Source: Streptomyces ipomoeae 91-03
GTDB taxonomy: Bacteria > Actinomycetota > Actinomycetes > Streptomycetales > Streptomycetaceae
Assembly (NCBI RefSeq): GCF_000317595.1
Contig: NZ_AEJC01000415.1
Coordinates: forward strand, 1-64,000
DNA length: 64,000 bases
Reading direction: 5' to 3'
A program made the translations under genes and the position numbers. The notes below the pieces were generated by a model. The model saw only the letters and a program-made list of their open reading frames with translations, searched no databases and had not been told where the DNA came from. This document shows positions 1 to 7,930 of the stretch, one piece after another; within the stretch, counting starts at the first letter, position 1; each line of letters begins with the position of its first letter.

Positions 1-142
1 TCGCGCACATCAGGTTGCCGCCGCACTCGGCGACGATGCCCCGGACGCCGGCCGCGACCGCGCCGCGCATCACGGTGGTGCCGGGCGGCAGGTCGAGCAC
101 GGTTTCCGTGCCGTCCTGTTGCACATAGGTCACCTTGGGCAT
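1..142 (-). CDS. 2Fe-2S ferredoxin, 3' end beyond window
   Basis: Only the first 47 codons are visible; the gene runs off the left edge. It begins MPKVTYVQQDGTETVLDLPP, a typical start for a plant/putidaredoxin-type [2Fe-2S] ferredoxin, followed by the first cluster-binding region AECGGNLMC with the C-x5-C spacing of that family. It is the last visible gene of a leftward unit that includes a cytochrome P450, so it probably carries electrons to that P450; this is inferred from context. A reductase partner is not in view and could lie further left. The ATG at 142 follows a purine-rich stretch. The family call is fairly firm; the partner is an inference. Confidence 0.8.
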   Translation of the reverse strand, partial: MPKVTYVQQDGTETVLDLPPGTTVMRGAVAAGVRGIVAECGGNLMCA

Positions 143-202
143 GGCGGGGTATTCCTCTCGGAGCAAGGGGGTGAGGGAGTGGCCAGGGCGCTACCGCGCC
201 GC

Positions 203-285
203 GTCAGGGGCGCTGGGGGCGTGGGGCTGTGTCGATATGCGGCTCCGCCGCATGGGCACGACCAGCCCCCGCCGGCCCGCGGGTT
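203..285. repeat. Dispersed intergenic stem-loop repeat, copy 1
   Basis: This lies in the 168-bp gap between the ferredoxin and alcohol dehydrogenase genes. It contains a perfect hairpin (ATGCGGC, loop tcc, GCCGCAT, 237-253) followed by GGGCACGACCAGCC. A diverged reverse-orientation copy is at 25100-25135. The sequence resembles small stem-loop elements common between Streptomyces genes; that resemblance is from memory. Inside an otherwise continuous unit it could act as a transcript end or processing site. Confidence 0.6.
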
Positions 286-310
286 CATCACCGTGTTTCC
301 AGCGGAGCGC

Positions 311-1429
311 CTACTCGGTGGCCACCGGGCTGACGATGAAGTTGCTGAAGCCGCCGTTGCGCCGCGCCGTGCCGCTGATGGCGTCGTTGACGCGCTCCAG
401 CGGGTACACCTCGTGTTCGAGCGGGCTGAGGTCGAGCAGCCCGGCGGCCACCATGTCCGCCATGACCTGGCCCTCGCCGGAGGTGAACCACGCCGAGCCG
501 ATCAGCCGCAACTGCTGGTCCATCATGCGGTGGACGTCGATCGGGACGTCACCGGCGATGGCGCCGATGTTGACCGCGATACCGCCGCGCGCCAGCGCCC
601 GCATGCCCGCGAGGAACGTCTCGTGCGGGGCGCCCGGGCCGAGCGCGTCGATGTAGATGTCCGCGCCATAGCCGTCGGTCTGCTCGCGGACCCACTCGTC
701 GAGCGGGCCGTCGTCGAGGGAGTGCAGGTGGAAGCGGCCGGGGGCCAGTTTGTCGACCTGCTCCAGCAGGTTCCGGTCCCGGCCGGTGCCGTAGACGTGG
801 GTCAGTCCCATGGCGGGCGCGAGCAGCGCGGCGGCGATGCCGAGGGTGCCGCTGATGCCGTTGACGAGGATCGTCTTGCCGGGCCCGGCGTCGGCCTTGC
901 GCAGCGCCGAGTACATGGTGCCGATGTAGCCGAAGCGGGCGGCGGCGTTGAAGGACAGCTGCTCGGGCAGTTTCACCAGCGCGTACGCCGGGGCCACCAT
1001 GTACTCGGCGAGGCCGCCCTGGTAGCGGTCGAGGAGGTTGACGGCCGACTTGGAGAAGCCGAAGTAGCCGGCGAAGGCGTAACTGGCGCAGTTGATGGAG
1101 TCGTTGTCGCGGCAGGAGCGGCACGACCCGCAGGAGCGGCCCGGGTTGACGTAGACCCGGTCGCCCACCTCGAAGCCCTCGACTCCCTCGCCGACCGCGT
1201 CGATCACCCCGGCCGGGTCCAGACCGAAGATCGCCGGGAGGGTCGGCAGCGGGCTGTGCGGGAACCAGGTCGTCCACATCGTCAGGATGTTGGCGAGGTT
1301 CGGCACGATGTTCACGGCGTGCACGGCCACGCGTACGTCACCGGGGCCCGGAGCCGGCACGGGGACCCGCTCGATCCGCATGGGCTCTCCGACGTCGTGC
1401 ATCCGCGCTGCCCGCATGGTCTCGGTCAT
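311..1429 (-). CDS. Zinc-type alcohol dehydrogenase, catalytic zinc site lost
   Basis: A 372-aa medium-chain dehydrogenase/reductase. A GroES-like N-terminal half is followed by a Rossmann half with the nucleotide loop near NGISGTLGIAAALL. The structural-zinc lobe is intact (CGSCRSCRDNDSINC, four Cys). The catalytic-zinc ligands are not: the usual Cys near residue 45 lies in AVNIVPNLANI, and the usual GHE is FGLDPAG. It therefore probably works as a zinc-independent NAD(P)H oxidoreductase on a pathway ketone, aldehyde or quinone. The ATG at 1429 is chosen because AGGAGA lies just upstream and the first four bases overlap the CoA ligase stop (ATGA), giving translational coupling. An upstream in-frame extension has no family similarity. 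Confidence 0.85.
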   Translation of the reverse strand: MTETMRAARMHDVGEPMRIERVPVPAPGPGDVRVAVHAVNIVPNLANILTMWTTWFPHSPLPTLPAIFGLDPAGVIDAVGEGVEGFEVGDRVYVNPGRSCGSCRSCRDNDSINCASYAFAGYFGFSKSAVNLLDRYQGGLAEYMVAPAYALVKLPEQLSFNAAARFGYIGTMYSALRKADAGPGKTILVNGISGTLGIAAALLAPAMGLTHVYGTGRDRNLLEQVDKLAPGRFHLHSLDDGPLDEWVREQTDGYGADIYIDALGPGAPHETFLAGMRALARGGIAVNIGAIAGDVPIDVHRMMDQQLRLIGSAWFTSGEGQVMADMVAAGLLDLSPLEHEVYPLERVNDAISGTARRNGGFSNFIVSPVATE

Positions 1430-3018
1430 GGTCTCTCCTGGGTGTGCTGAGTCTCGGTGGTGGTGTTGCCGCCAGTCGTCGTGGGGTCGCTGGTGGTGTC
1501 GTCCGAAGGGGCGGCCAGTTCGGTGAGCGCGCGCCGCTGGAGTTTTCCGGTGGCCCCTCGGGGCAGTGCCGGGACGACGCAGAGCCGTCGCGGCCACTTG
1601 TGCCGGGCGAGCCGGCCGTCGAGATGTCGGCGGACGTCGTCGAGCGTCGGCTCGGGCGCGTTCGCGACGAGGTATGCGGTGACGAGCTCGCCCCAGACGG
1701 GGTCCGGCGCGCCGCCGACGGCGACCTCGACCACGCCGGGCAGGTCGATCAGGGCGTTCTCGACCTCGGCGGGGTCGACGTTCTCGCCGCCGGTGATGAT
1801 CAGTTCCTTGACCCGTCCGACGACTTCGAGCCGCCCCCGCTCGTCGTACCGTCCGCGGTCCCCGGTGTGGAACCAGCCCTCCGCGTCGGTGACGGGCAGG
1901 GTTCCCGTGCGTGTCCAGTACGAGGCCGCCACGGACGGTCCACGCAGCCAGATCTCGCCGACGCCGTCGACGGGTGCGGCGGCGCCCTTGTCGTCCACGA
2001 CGAGCAGTTCGACGTGCGGCACGGGTGGTCCGGCGGACGTCGGCCGGTCGGCGACCTCGTCGAACACGGCGTAGGTGACACCGGCGCTGGACTCGGTGAG
2101 GCCGTACGAGTTGACGACCTTGACCCCGCGTTCGAGGAGCCGGGTCGTGGTCGCCGACATCGCCGGTGAGCCGCCCGCCAGGACCCAGCGCAGCGAGTCG
2201 AGGTCGGGGTCGTCGAAGCGGGCGTGCCGGGTGAGGAGGGACAGCATGGCCGGTACGGCGAAGGCCGCGGTCACTCCGTGGTCCCGGACCAGGTCGATGA
2301 ACAGGTCGCCGTCGAACTTCGGTGCCAGGACGACGGTCCCGCGTTCGGCCCAGGTGTACTGCGGAAGCCCGCCGAGGACGGCCACATGGGCCAGCGGGGT
2401 GGCGACCAGGACGACGTCGTCCTCGGTCACCGGCAGCCGGGCCATCCCGTTGACCATGCTCCAGTGGAGGTTGTCGTGGGTGAGCGCGGCGCCCTTGGGG
2501 CGTCCGGAGGTCCCGGAGGTGAACGCGATGATCGCGACGTCGGAACCGGCGGGCGGTGCGTCGGCCTCCGCCGGGGGTGTGTCTGCGGCGCTCAGCTCCT
2601 CCCAGGTCAGATGGACTCCCGGGCCCTCGGGCAGCGTCTGCAGGAACCGGCCGTCGGCGACGACGGCACGTGGCGTGGTCTCCTCGCGGACGACGGCCAG
2701 TTCACGCCCCGTCAGCTGGGGATGGACGGGTACGAGGACCGCGCCCATCCGCGTCACGGCGAACATCGTGACGATGGCCTCGGGCCGGGCCTCCCCGCGC
2801 ATCACCACGCGGTCGCCCCTGCGCACACCGCGGTCGGCGAGGCGGCCCAGCGTGCGCCGGATCGCGAGGTCCAGCTCCGCGTAGGTCCAGGTCCGGTCCT
2901 CGAAGACGAGGGCGACCCGGTCGCCGGCCTCGGCCGCGTTCGCGACGAGGCGGGCGCCGAACCAGGTGCCCGGCGGGGCCGTCCGTCCGGTGGCGGCCCG
3001 GCTGATGTTCTCGGACAA
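1426..3018 (-). CDS. AMP-forming acyl/aryl-CoA ligase
   Basis: A 530-aa member of the adenylate-forming (ANL) superfamily. It activates a carboxylic acid with ATP and transfers it to CoA. The signatures are in order: P-loop-like AFTSGTSGRPKGAALTHDN, the A5 region NSYGLTESSAG, the A7-A8 region TGDRGRYDERGRLEVVGRVK, and a C-terminal GATGKLQRR carrying the catalytic lysine. The start is taken as TTG at 3018, because AGGAG lies just upstream (overlapping the P450 stop) and SENISRA is a plausible N-terminus; a longer upstream reading has no family similarity. It lies 8 nt after the P450 and overlaps the dehydrogenase start. The substrate cannot be read from sequence; context suggests an acid made by the neighbouring oxidases. 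Confidence 0.88.
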   Translation of the reverse strand: MSENISRAATGRTAPPGTWFGARLVANAAEAGDRVALVFEDRTWTYAELDLAIRRTLGRLADRGVRRGDRVVMRGEARPEAIVTMFAVTRMGAVLVPVHPQLTGRELAVVREETTPRAVVADGRFLQTLPEGPGVHLTWEELSAADTPPAEADAPPAGSDVAIIAFTSGTSGRPKGAALTHDNLHWSMVNGMARLPVTEDDVVLVATPLAHVAVLGGLPQYTWAERGTVVLAPKFDGDLFIDLVRDHGVTAAFAVPAMLSLLTRHARFDDPDLDSLRWVLAGGSPAMSATTTRLLERGVKVVNSYGLTESSAGVTYAVFDEVADRPTSAGPPVPHVELLVVDDKGAAAPVDGVGEIWLRGPSVAASYWTRTGTLPVTDAEGWFHTGDRGRYDERGRLEVVGRVKELIITGGENVDPAEVENALIDLPGVVEVAVGGAPDPVWGELVTAYLVANAPEPTLDDVRRHLDGRLARHKWPRRLCVVPALPRGATGKLQRRALTELAAPSDDTTSDPTTTGGNTTTETQHTQERP

Positions 3019-3026
3019 CGTGGCTC

Positions 3027-4241
3027 CTAGTGGTCCTTGCGCTGCCAGCGGACGGGAAGGTTCAGCAGTCCGCGGAAGACCCAGCCGCCGGCCCTCACCG
3101 GCTCCTGCGGGGCGAGTTCCAGGCCGGGCAGCCGGCGGAAGAGGGTGGGCCAGGCGATCTCGCCGACCTCGTGGCGGGCCACCCAGGTGCCCATGCAGAA
3201 GTGGGGTCCGCCGCCGAAGGCGAGGTGGCCCCGCTGCTCGCGGTCGATGTCGAAGCGGTCGGCACCGGGGAAGACGTCCTCGTCCCGGTTGCCGGAGCCG
3301 ATGACCAGGGCGACCCGGGAACCGGCCGGGACACGGGTGCCGGAGAGTTCGATGTCCTCGGTGGTCTGGCGGGGGTACATGCCGATCGGGGAGATCCAGC
3401 GGACCGTCTCCTCGAAGACATGCCGCCATCTGGCCGGGTCGGCCTCGACCGCCGCGCGCTGCTCGGGGTGGGTGAGCAGCGCCCAGACTCCGGCGGTCAG
3501 CACATCGCGGGGTTCGTTGATGCCGCCGCCGATGATGACCTTGATGTTGTTCTTGATCTGCTGGAGGGTGGGCGGGTCCTCGGCGTGCAGCATCGAGGAG
3601 ATCACCGAGCCGTCCGGTTCGTCGCGCAGCCGTCGTACGGCTTCGTCGACGGCCTCCTCGACGGCGCCGGCCGCCGCGAGGGCGCGGTCCCAGACCTCGG
3701 GGATGTCGGCGTAGTTGCTGTTGCCGTCCATCATGTCCTGCGACCAGCGGATCATGTCCGCGGCCGGGACCTGTGGGATCCCCAGCAGATGCGCCAGGTT
3801 GGCGGCGGCGAAGGGCCCCGCGAAGTCGGCGAACAGGTCGGCCTCGCCCTTGTCGACGAAGGAGTCGATCAGTTCGTCGGCGGTGCGCTGGAAGACCGGG
3901 CTCCAGTCGGTGCGCACCCTGCGGGGCCGGGCCGGCGGCTCGGCGGCGGCCCGCAGCCTGCGGTGCTCGGGGTCGTCCTCGCGGAGCATGTTGGCGCCCA
4001 TGACCTTCAGGACCAGTGAGTCCTTCTCACGGGAGCTGAAGAGCTCCGGGTGCTGCTCGGCGAAGACGATGTCCTCGTGCCGGGTGATCAGATAGCGGCC
4101 GACGGCGGGGACCCAGGTGACGGGGGCCTCGGCGCGGAGCCTGCGGTAGATGGGGTAGGGGTCGTCCCAGAGTTCTTCGAGCCGGATGCCTCGCGCGAAG
4201 TCGTTCGCGTGGCCGTGCTCGGGTTTCGCGTGTGTCGTCAC
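3027..4241 (-). CDS. Cytochrome P450
   Basis: A 404-aa soluble bacterial P450. It shows the K-helix EETVR (E278, R281) and the heme loop FGGGPHFCMG with the thiolate at Cys349. In the I-helix the usual A/G-G-x-D/E-T is GGGINEP: the acid is present but the oxygen-activating Thr is replaced by Pro, a variation found in some actinobacterial P450s. The start is GTG at 4241 because GGGAGG lies 6-7 nt upstream. Longer in-frame readings (to 4514) are low-complexity Pro/Ser/Arg shadow. The downstream ferredoxin is the likely electron donor. It probably hydroxylates the pathway substrate; which one is unknown. Confidence 0.92.
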   Translation of the reverse strand: MTTHAKPEHGHANDFARGIRLEELWDDPYPIYRRLRAEAPVTWVPAVGRYLITRHEDIVFAEQHPELFSSREKDSLVLKVMGANMLREDDPEHRRLRAAAEPPARPRRVRTDWSPVFQRTADELIDSFVDKGEADLFADFAGPFAAANLAHLLGIPQVPAADMIRWSQDMMDGNSNYADIPEVWDRALAAAGAVEEAVDEAVRRLRDEPDGSVISSMLHAEDPPTLQQIKNNIKVIIGGGINEPRDVLTAGVWALLTHPEQRAAVEADPARWRHVFEETVRWISPIGMYPRQTTEDIELSGTRVPAGSRVALVIGSGNRDEDVFPGADRFDIDREQRGHLAFGGGPHFCMGTWVARHEVGEIAWPTLFRRLPGLELAPQEPVRAGGWVFRGLLNLPVRWQRKDH

Positions 4242-4284
4242 GACGCTCGCCTCCCGTGGTGTCGTACGTGACTCGTCCGTGCTT

Positions 4285-4323
4285 CCCCGGGCGGGCCGCC
4301 CATCGATTACGGCCCGCCCGGGG
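4285..4323 (-). terminator. Strong intercistronic hairpin
   Basis: A perfect inverted repeat: arms of 14 bp (CCCCGGGCGGGCCG at 4285-4298 and its complement at 4310-4323) around an 11-nt loop. It begins 3 nt after the acyl-CoA dehydrogenase stop and lies 44 nt before the P450 start. There is no U-tract. It may be a partial terminator or a stabilising 3' end that lowers expression of the P450 and following genes. Confidence 0.7.
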
Positions 4324-4326
4324 TGC

Positions 4327-5496
4327 TCAGCGGTACGCCGCGAGGCCCGTGACTGACTCTCCGACGACCAGGGTGTGGATCTCCTCGGTGCCCTCGTAGG
4401 TGAGCACCGTCTCCAGGTTGTTGGCGTGGCGCAGCACCGGGTACTCGGTGGTGATGCCGTTGGCGCCGAGTACGGTGCGGGCCGAGCGGGCGATGTCGAG
4501 GGCGGCGCGCACATTGGCGAGCTTGCCGAGGCTGACCTGCTCGGGGCGGAGCTTCCCGGTGTCCTTGAGGCGGCTCAGGCGCAGGGCGAGCAGCTGGGAC
4601 CGTACGAGGTCTACCTGCATATGGGCCAGCTTCTCCTGGGTGAGCTGGAAGCCGCCGATCGGCCGCCCGAACTGCTCTCGGGTGGTGGAGTATTCGAGCG
4701 CCGAGAGGTAGCAGGTGCGGGCGGCGCCGACGACTCCGCACAGGATGCCGAAGCGGGCCTCGGACAGGCAGGACAGCGGTCCGCGCAGTCCGGTGACGCC
4801 CGGCAGCACCGCGTCGCCCGGCAGTCGTACGTCCTCCAGGTGCAGTTCGGCGGTGACCGAGGCGCGCAGGGAGAGCTTGCGGTGGATCTCGCTGGTGGTG
4901 AAGCCGGGGGTGCCCTTGGGGACGAGGAAGCCGCGGATGCCTTCCTCGGTGCGGGCCCAGACGATCGCGATGTCGGCGATGGACCCGTTGGTGATCCACA
5001 TCTTGGTGCCGTTGAGGACCCAGTCGTCGCCGTCGCGCTTGGCGACCGTGCGCATGCCGCCGGGGTCGGAGCCCTGGTCGGGTTCGGTGAGCCCGAAGCA
5101 GCCGATCGCCTCACCGGAGGCCAGCTTCGGCAGCCACTGCTGCTTCTGTTCCTCCGAGCCGTAGCGGTGGATGGGGAACATCACCAGGGAGCCCTGCACG
5201 GAGACGAAGCTGCGCAGCCCCGAGTCGGCGGCCTCCAGTTCGCGGCAGGCCACGCCGTACGCGGTGGCGCTCGCCCCGGCACAGCCGTAGCCCTCCAGGT
5301 GCATGCCCAGCAGGCCCAACTGTCCTAGTTCCGGGGCTAGTTCGGAGGTGGGGAACGTGCCCGTCTCGAACCATTCGGCCACCCGGTCGGTGACCTTGTC
5401 CTTGACGAAGGCGCTGACGGTGTCGCGGATGAGCCGTTCGACGTCGTCGAGTTCGCCGTCGAGTTCGAGGGCGTCGGTGGGGTCGAGGTGCGGCAT
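4327..5496 (-). CDS. Acyl-CoA dehydrogenase, glutaryl-CoA dehydrogenase type
   Basis: A 389-aa FAD-dependent acyl-CoA dehydrogenase. It has the FAD/substrate segments CFGLTEPDQGSDPGGMRT and WVLNGTKMWITNGSIADI, and a C-terminal LTYEGTEEIHTLVVG containing the Glu used as catalytic base by glutaryl-CoA dehydrogenases. The arrangement is closer to glutaryl-CoA dehydrogenase than to short- or medium-chain enzymes. The likely reaction is alpha,beta-dehydrogenation, possibly with decarboxylation, of a dicarboxyl- or ring-cleavage-derived acyl-CoA. The ATG at 5496 shares one base with the cupin stop (TGATG), so translation is coupled. A strong hairpin follows its stop. Confidence 0.88.
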   Translation of the reverse strand: MPHLDPTDALELDGELDDVERLIRDTVSAFVKDKVTDRVAEWFETGTFPTSELAPELGQLGLLGMHLEGYGCAGASATAYGVACRELEAADSGLRSFVSVQGSLVMFPIHRYGSEEQKQQWLPKLASGEAIGCFGLTEPDQGSDPGGMRTVAKRDGDDWVLNGTKMWITNGSIADIAIVWARTEEGIRGFLVPKGTPGFTTSEIHRKLSLRASVTAELHLEDVRLPGDAVLPGVTGLRGPLSCLSEARFGILCGVVGAARTCYLSALEYSTTREQFGRPIGGFQLTQEKLAHMQVDLVRSQLLALRLSRLKDTGKLRPEQVSLGKLANVRAALDIARSARTVLGANGITTEYPVLRHANNLETVLTYEGTEEIHTLVVGESVTGLAAYR

Positions 5497-6035
5497 CAGA
5501 CGGTCCTCCGGGCGCCGATGAGGACGAACAGCGCGACGGCGGGGGCGTCGGAACGGTTGCGCCAGGCGTGCCGGGTGCCGTTCTGGATGACGATGTCGCC
5601 CGGGGCGAGGGTGGTCTCGTTGCCCGCGTCGAGTTCGAGGACGATCTCGCCCTGGAGGAGGACGCCGTAGTCGACGGTGTCGGTGGTGTGCATACCGGGC
5701 GCGTCCGGCTCGAACAGCTCGGCGAGGCCGGGGCTGGTCTCCAGTCGCTCGGCGGCGGCTGCCGCGAAGTCGAAGCCCTCGGTCATGTACACCGTGTCCG
5801 GCGGGATGACCAGGTGGATCAGCCGGGTCTCGCCGGGTGCGGGCACGTAGGAGGCCACGGCGGGTGTGGGATCGATGCCGTCGAAGGGGACGGTGGGCTC
5901 GGCCGGTGTCGACCAGACCAGGGAGTTGGCGAAGCCCGGCGTGTGCTTCAGCTCGTATGCGCGCGGGGCGGGGCCGTCCTGGACGACGGCGGCCTGACCG
6001 TTCTCGTCCAGACCGGTGACGATTCTGCGGGGCAT
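5496..6035 (-). CDS. Cupin-domain protein
   Basis: A 179-aa single-domain cupin. The barrel motifs lie between about residues 115 and 175: VDYGVLLQGEIVLEL and LAPGDIVIQNGTRHAWRN. The second motif keeps the His of the metal site; the first is reduced, so metal binding is uncertain. Such proteins can be small dioxygenases, isomerases or ligand-binding proteins. The ATG at 6035 has GAGGAG nine bases upstream; the earlier in-frame ATG at 6104 lacks one. It sits between the flavin-dependent oxidoreductase and the acyl-CoA dehydrogenase and shares its stop with the latter's start, which suggests a step in the same pathway. Substrate unknown. Confidence 0.75.
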   Translation of the reverse strand: MPRRIVTGLDENGQAAVVQDGPAPRAYELKHTPGFANSLVWSTPAEPTVPFDGIDPTPAVASYVPAPGETRLIHLVIPPDTVYMTEGFDFAAAAAERLETSPGLAELFEPDAPGMHTTDTVDYGVLLQGEIVLELDAGNETTLAPGDIVIQNGTRHAWRNRSDAPAVALFVLIGARRTV

Positions 6036-6151
6036 GGTGCGTACTCCTCGTTGAGCGTGCGGGGTGGTGTCTGCCGGGGGCTCGCCCGCCGTTCGCGTCC
6101 CCACGGGGTCGGATGGGGGGAGCCCTGTCGGGTGCGTGATCTCGTGGGCGT

Positions 6152-7123
6152 TCAGAGCCCTGCGGCCTCGGCGAAGGCGCGCAGTTCGCGGGTGTTGTCG
6201 GGCCCGGCCGGCTGGTAGGCGACCGTGGTGGCGCCCGAGGCCTCCAGTTGCCGCAGGCGCCCGCGTATCTGCTCCGGTGTGCCGGTGGCGGTGGCGGCCT
6301 CGATCGCCTTCGGGGTGATGAAGGGGCGCTCCTCGGGGGTCACCCCGATCAGGTGCTCCCGATGTGTCTCGATGTGCCGGCGCTGCTCCGGGACGGTGGC
6401 GAGCCAGGCCTGGTAGCCACGTACCTCGTCGGTGCCGGCGAGCGGGCCGAAGTCGCCGAGGTGCAGGGCGAGGGCGGCGCCGGGTCCGGCGGCGTCGACG
6501 ACCCGGGGGTCGGTGAGCCCCGCGCCCTCGTCGAGGACCGTGCCGTAGGCGGTGACCACGACCCGGCCCTCGAAGGGGATCGGCTCGGAGCTGTGGCTGG
6601 GGTTGGTGACGACGCCGTCGGCGACCCGGCTCGCGACGGCGAAGCCCTTGGGTCCGTGCGCGGCGGCGAGGACCGGTACGTCGGTGACGGGGGCGAGCCC
6701 CGAGTGGCCGGGGAAGGTCAGGGCGATCCTGGCTCCTTCCCAGTCGATCTCGTCCCCCGCCATCAGGGCGCGCAGCGCCACGATGTACTCCTCGACCTCC
6801 GCCCAGCGGGCTCCCCGGCGGCCGAGCAGGGCCGCGCTGGTGAAGCCGGCGCCGACCACGACGTCCACCCGGCCCGGGGCGAGCGCCGCGAGGGTCACCG
6901 CGGCGGCGGCGTTGTCGACGAGGTGGCGCAGCTTGGGGGTGACCACGGCGACGCCCAGCCGGATCCGGGAGGTGCGGTCCGCCGCCCGGCCCAGGGTCAT
7001 CCAGACGTCCGCGAACAGGGCCGGCGAGTCGTACACGTAGGCGTAAGTGAAGCCGAGTCGCTCGGCCTCCGCGATGTGGTCCGGGGTGGCGGTGGTCGGT
7101 GCGAACAGACAGCCGATGTCCAT
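6152..7123 (-). CDS. LLM-class (luciferase-like) flavin-dependent oxidoreductase
   Basis: A 323-aa TIM-barrel flavoprotein of the luciferase/F420 (LLM) family. It has MDIGCLFAPTTATPDHIAEA at the N-terminus, RIRLGVAVVTPKLRHL and GRVDVVVGAGFTSA in the barrel, and a late TGTPEQIRGRLRQLEASG typical of F420- or FMN-using members. It could be a monooxygenase or an F420-dependent dehydrogenase/reductase. The start is the ATG at 7123 with GAGGAACG upstream, not the ATG at 7159. It is the first gene of the large leftward unit. The shared operator (7219-7247) lies about 95 bp upstream, so it is probably under the MarR regulator encoded just behind. Confidence 0.82.
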   Translation of the reverse strand: MDIGCLFAPTTATPDHIAEAERLGFTYAYVYDSPALFADVWMTLGRAADRTSRIRLGVAVVTPKLRHLVDNAAAAVTLAALAPGRVDVVVGAGFTSAALLGRRGARWAEVEEYIVALRALMAGDEIDWEGARIALTFPGHSGLAPVTDVPVLAAAHGPKGFAVASRVADGVVTNPSHSSEPIPFEGRVVVTAYGTVLDEGAGLTDPRVVDAAGPGAALALHLGDFGPLAGTDEVRGYQAWLATVPEQRRHIETHREHLIGVTPEERPFITPKAIEAATATGTPEQIRGRLRQLEASGATTVAYQPAGPDNTRELRAFAEAAGL

Positions 7124-7218
7124 CGTTCCTCGCAGCGGGTGCGGGGCGTCATTGCCCATGAAGCGGAACAGGTCGGGGAGAACTTGCGGAATCCGTGGAA
7201 CTTGCGGAGAACCTAAGC

Positions 7219-7247
7219 GTCAGGGTTCTAATCGTCAAGAGTCTTAC
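7219..7247. promoter_or_regulatory. Operator for the catabolic MarR regulator (site 1)
   Basis: A 29-bp site in an unusually A/T-rich patch between the MarR gene and the leftward catabolic unit. Read on the minus strand it matches 24 of 29 bases of the site at 9545-9573. It has outer halves GTAAGACTCTTGA and TTAGAACCCTGAC around the centre. Overlapping it is AATCGT-N10-ACGATT (7230-7251). The matching pair in promoter regions of the same gene set suggests a specific repressor site. Confidence 0.65.
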
Positions 7248-7353
7248 GATTTTGCCGGGAGATGCCCCGAGTGTGACCCGAGGGGAGCCTCCGGACAGCT
7301 CGAAACCGCCGGTCAGGAGGGTGTGAGCAGTCCGGAAGCCGTCGAACGGCGGA

Positions 7354-7884
7354 CTACGCCGGGTGCTCCTGGTTCACCATCTTCCCCAGCAGGGCGACCA
7401 GCTGGGAGATCTCCTGGTCCTCCAATACACCCGTCCAGGCGTGCTCGCGCTCGGTCTGGCCCTCGATGGCCTTGTGGAGCATGGTCAGGCCGGACTCGGT
7501 GAGCGAGACACGGACGAGCCGTCGGTCGCCCTGCTCGCGGCGTCGCTCGACGAGGCCGCGTTCCTCAAGGGTGTTGATGGCGCTGGAGACGCTGGCGCGC
7601 GAGGTGCCGGAGATACGGGCGATCTCCCGCTGTTCCAGGTCCCCGAAGACCCAGAGGGTGTTCATGATCCGGAAGCCGGCCCAGGTCATCCCGAGCGGCC
7701 GGTGCACGGAGGCCTCGAAGTCCTGTACGAGGCGGGCGACGAGCCGGGTGAGGTGGGTGACCAGCGCGACGCCGTCGAGCTGGCGGTCCGTGTGGCCCAT
7801 CTCCTGGTGACGGGCCCGTACCTTGTCGGCGAACTCGCGGGAGCGCGGGTGGTCTACGGCGTCGCCTGTGTGGGCGTCCGACAC
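7354..7884 (-). CDS. MarR-family transcriptional regulator
   Basis: A 176-aa winged-helix regulator. The DNA-binding domain covers about residues 60-130: FGDLEQREIARISGTSRASVSSAINTLEERGLVERRREQGDRRLVRVSLT, of which the SRASVSSAINTLEERG stretch is the recognition helix and the DRR turn the wing tip (positions about 78-120). The GTG start at 7884 has GGGAG upstream. It is the last gene of the unit beginning at 9400 and is flanked by two promoter regions carrying near-identical operators. MarR repressors commonly release DNA on binding an aromatic acid or CoA thioester, which would fit this island. Autoregulation is likely because its own promoter at 9401-9573 carries sites. Confidence 0.88.
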   Translation of the reverse strand: MSDAHTGDAVDHPRSREFADKVRARHQEMGHTDRQLDGVALVTHLTRLVARLVQDFEASVHRPLGMTWAGFRIMNTLWVFGDLEQREIARISGTSRASVSSAINTLEERGLVERRREQGDRRLVRVSLTESGLTMLHKAIEGQTEREHAWTGVLEDQEISQLVALLGKMVNQEHPA

Positions 7885-7930
7885 GTGGGGGCTCCCTTCG
7901 TCGCTCGCATCGTAACAGCGCCTCGCGGGC

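Noticed and set aside
119-1450. 443-codon open frame on the + strand
   Set aside because: It is antisense to the alcohol dehydrogenase, Val/Gly/Arg/Ala/His-rich and without domains; a normal shadow in high-GC DNA.
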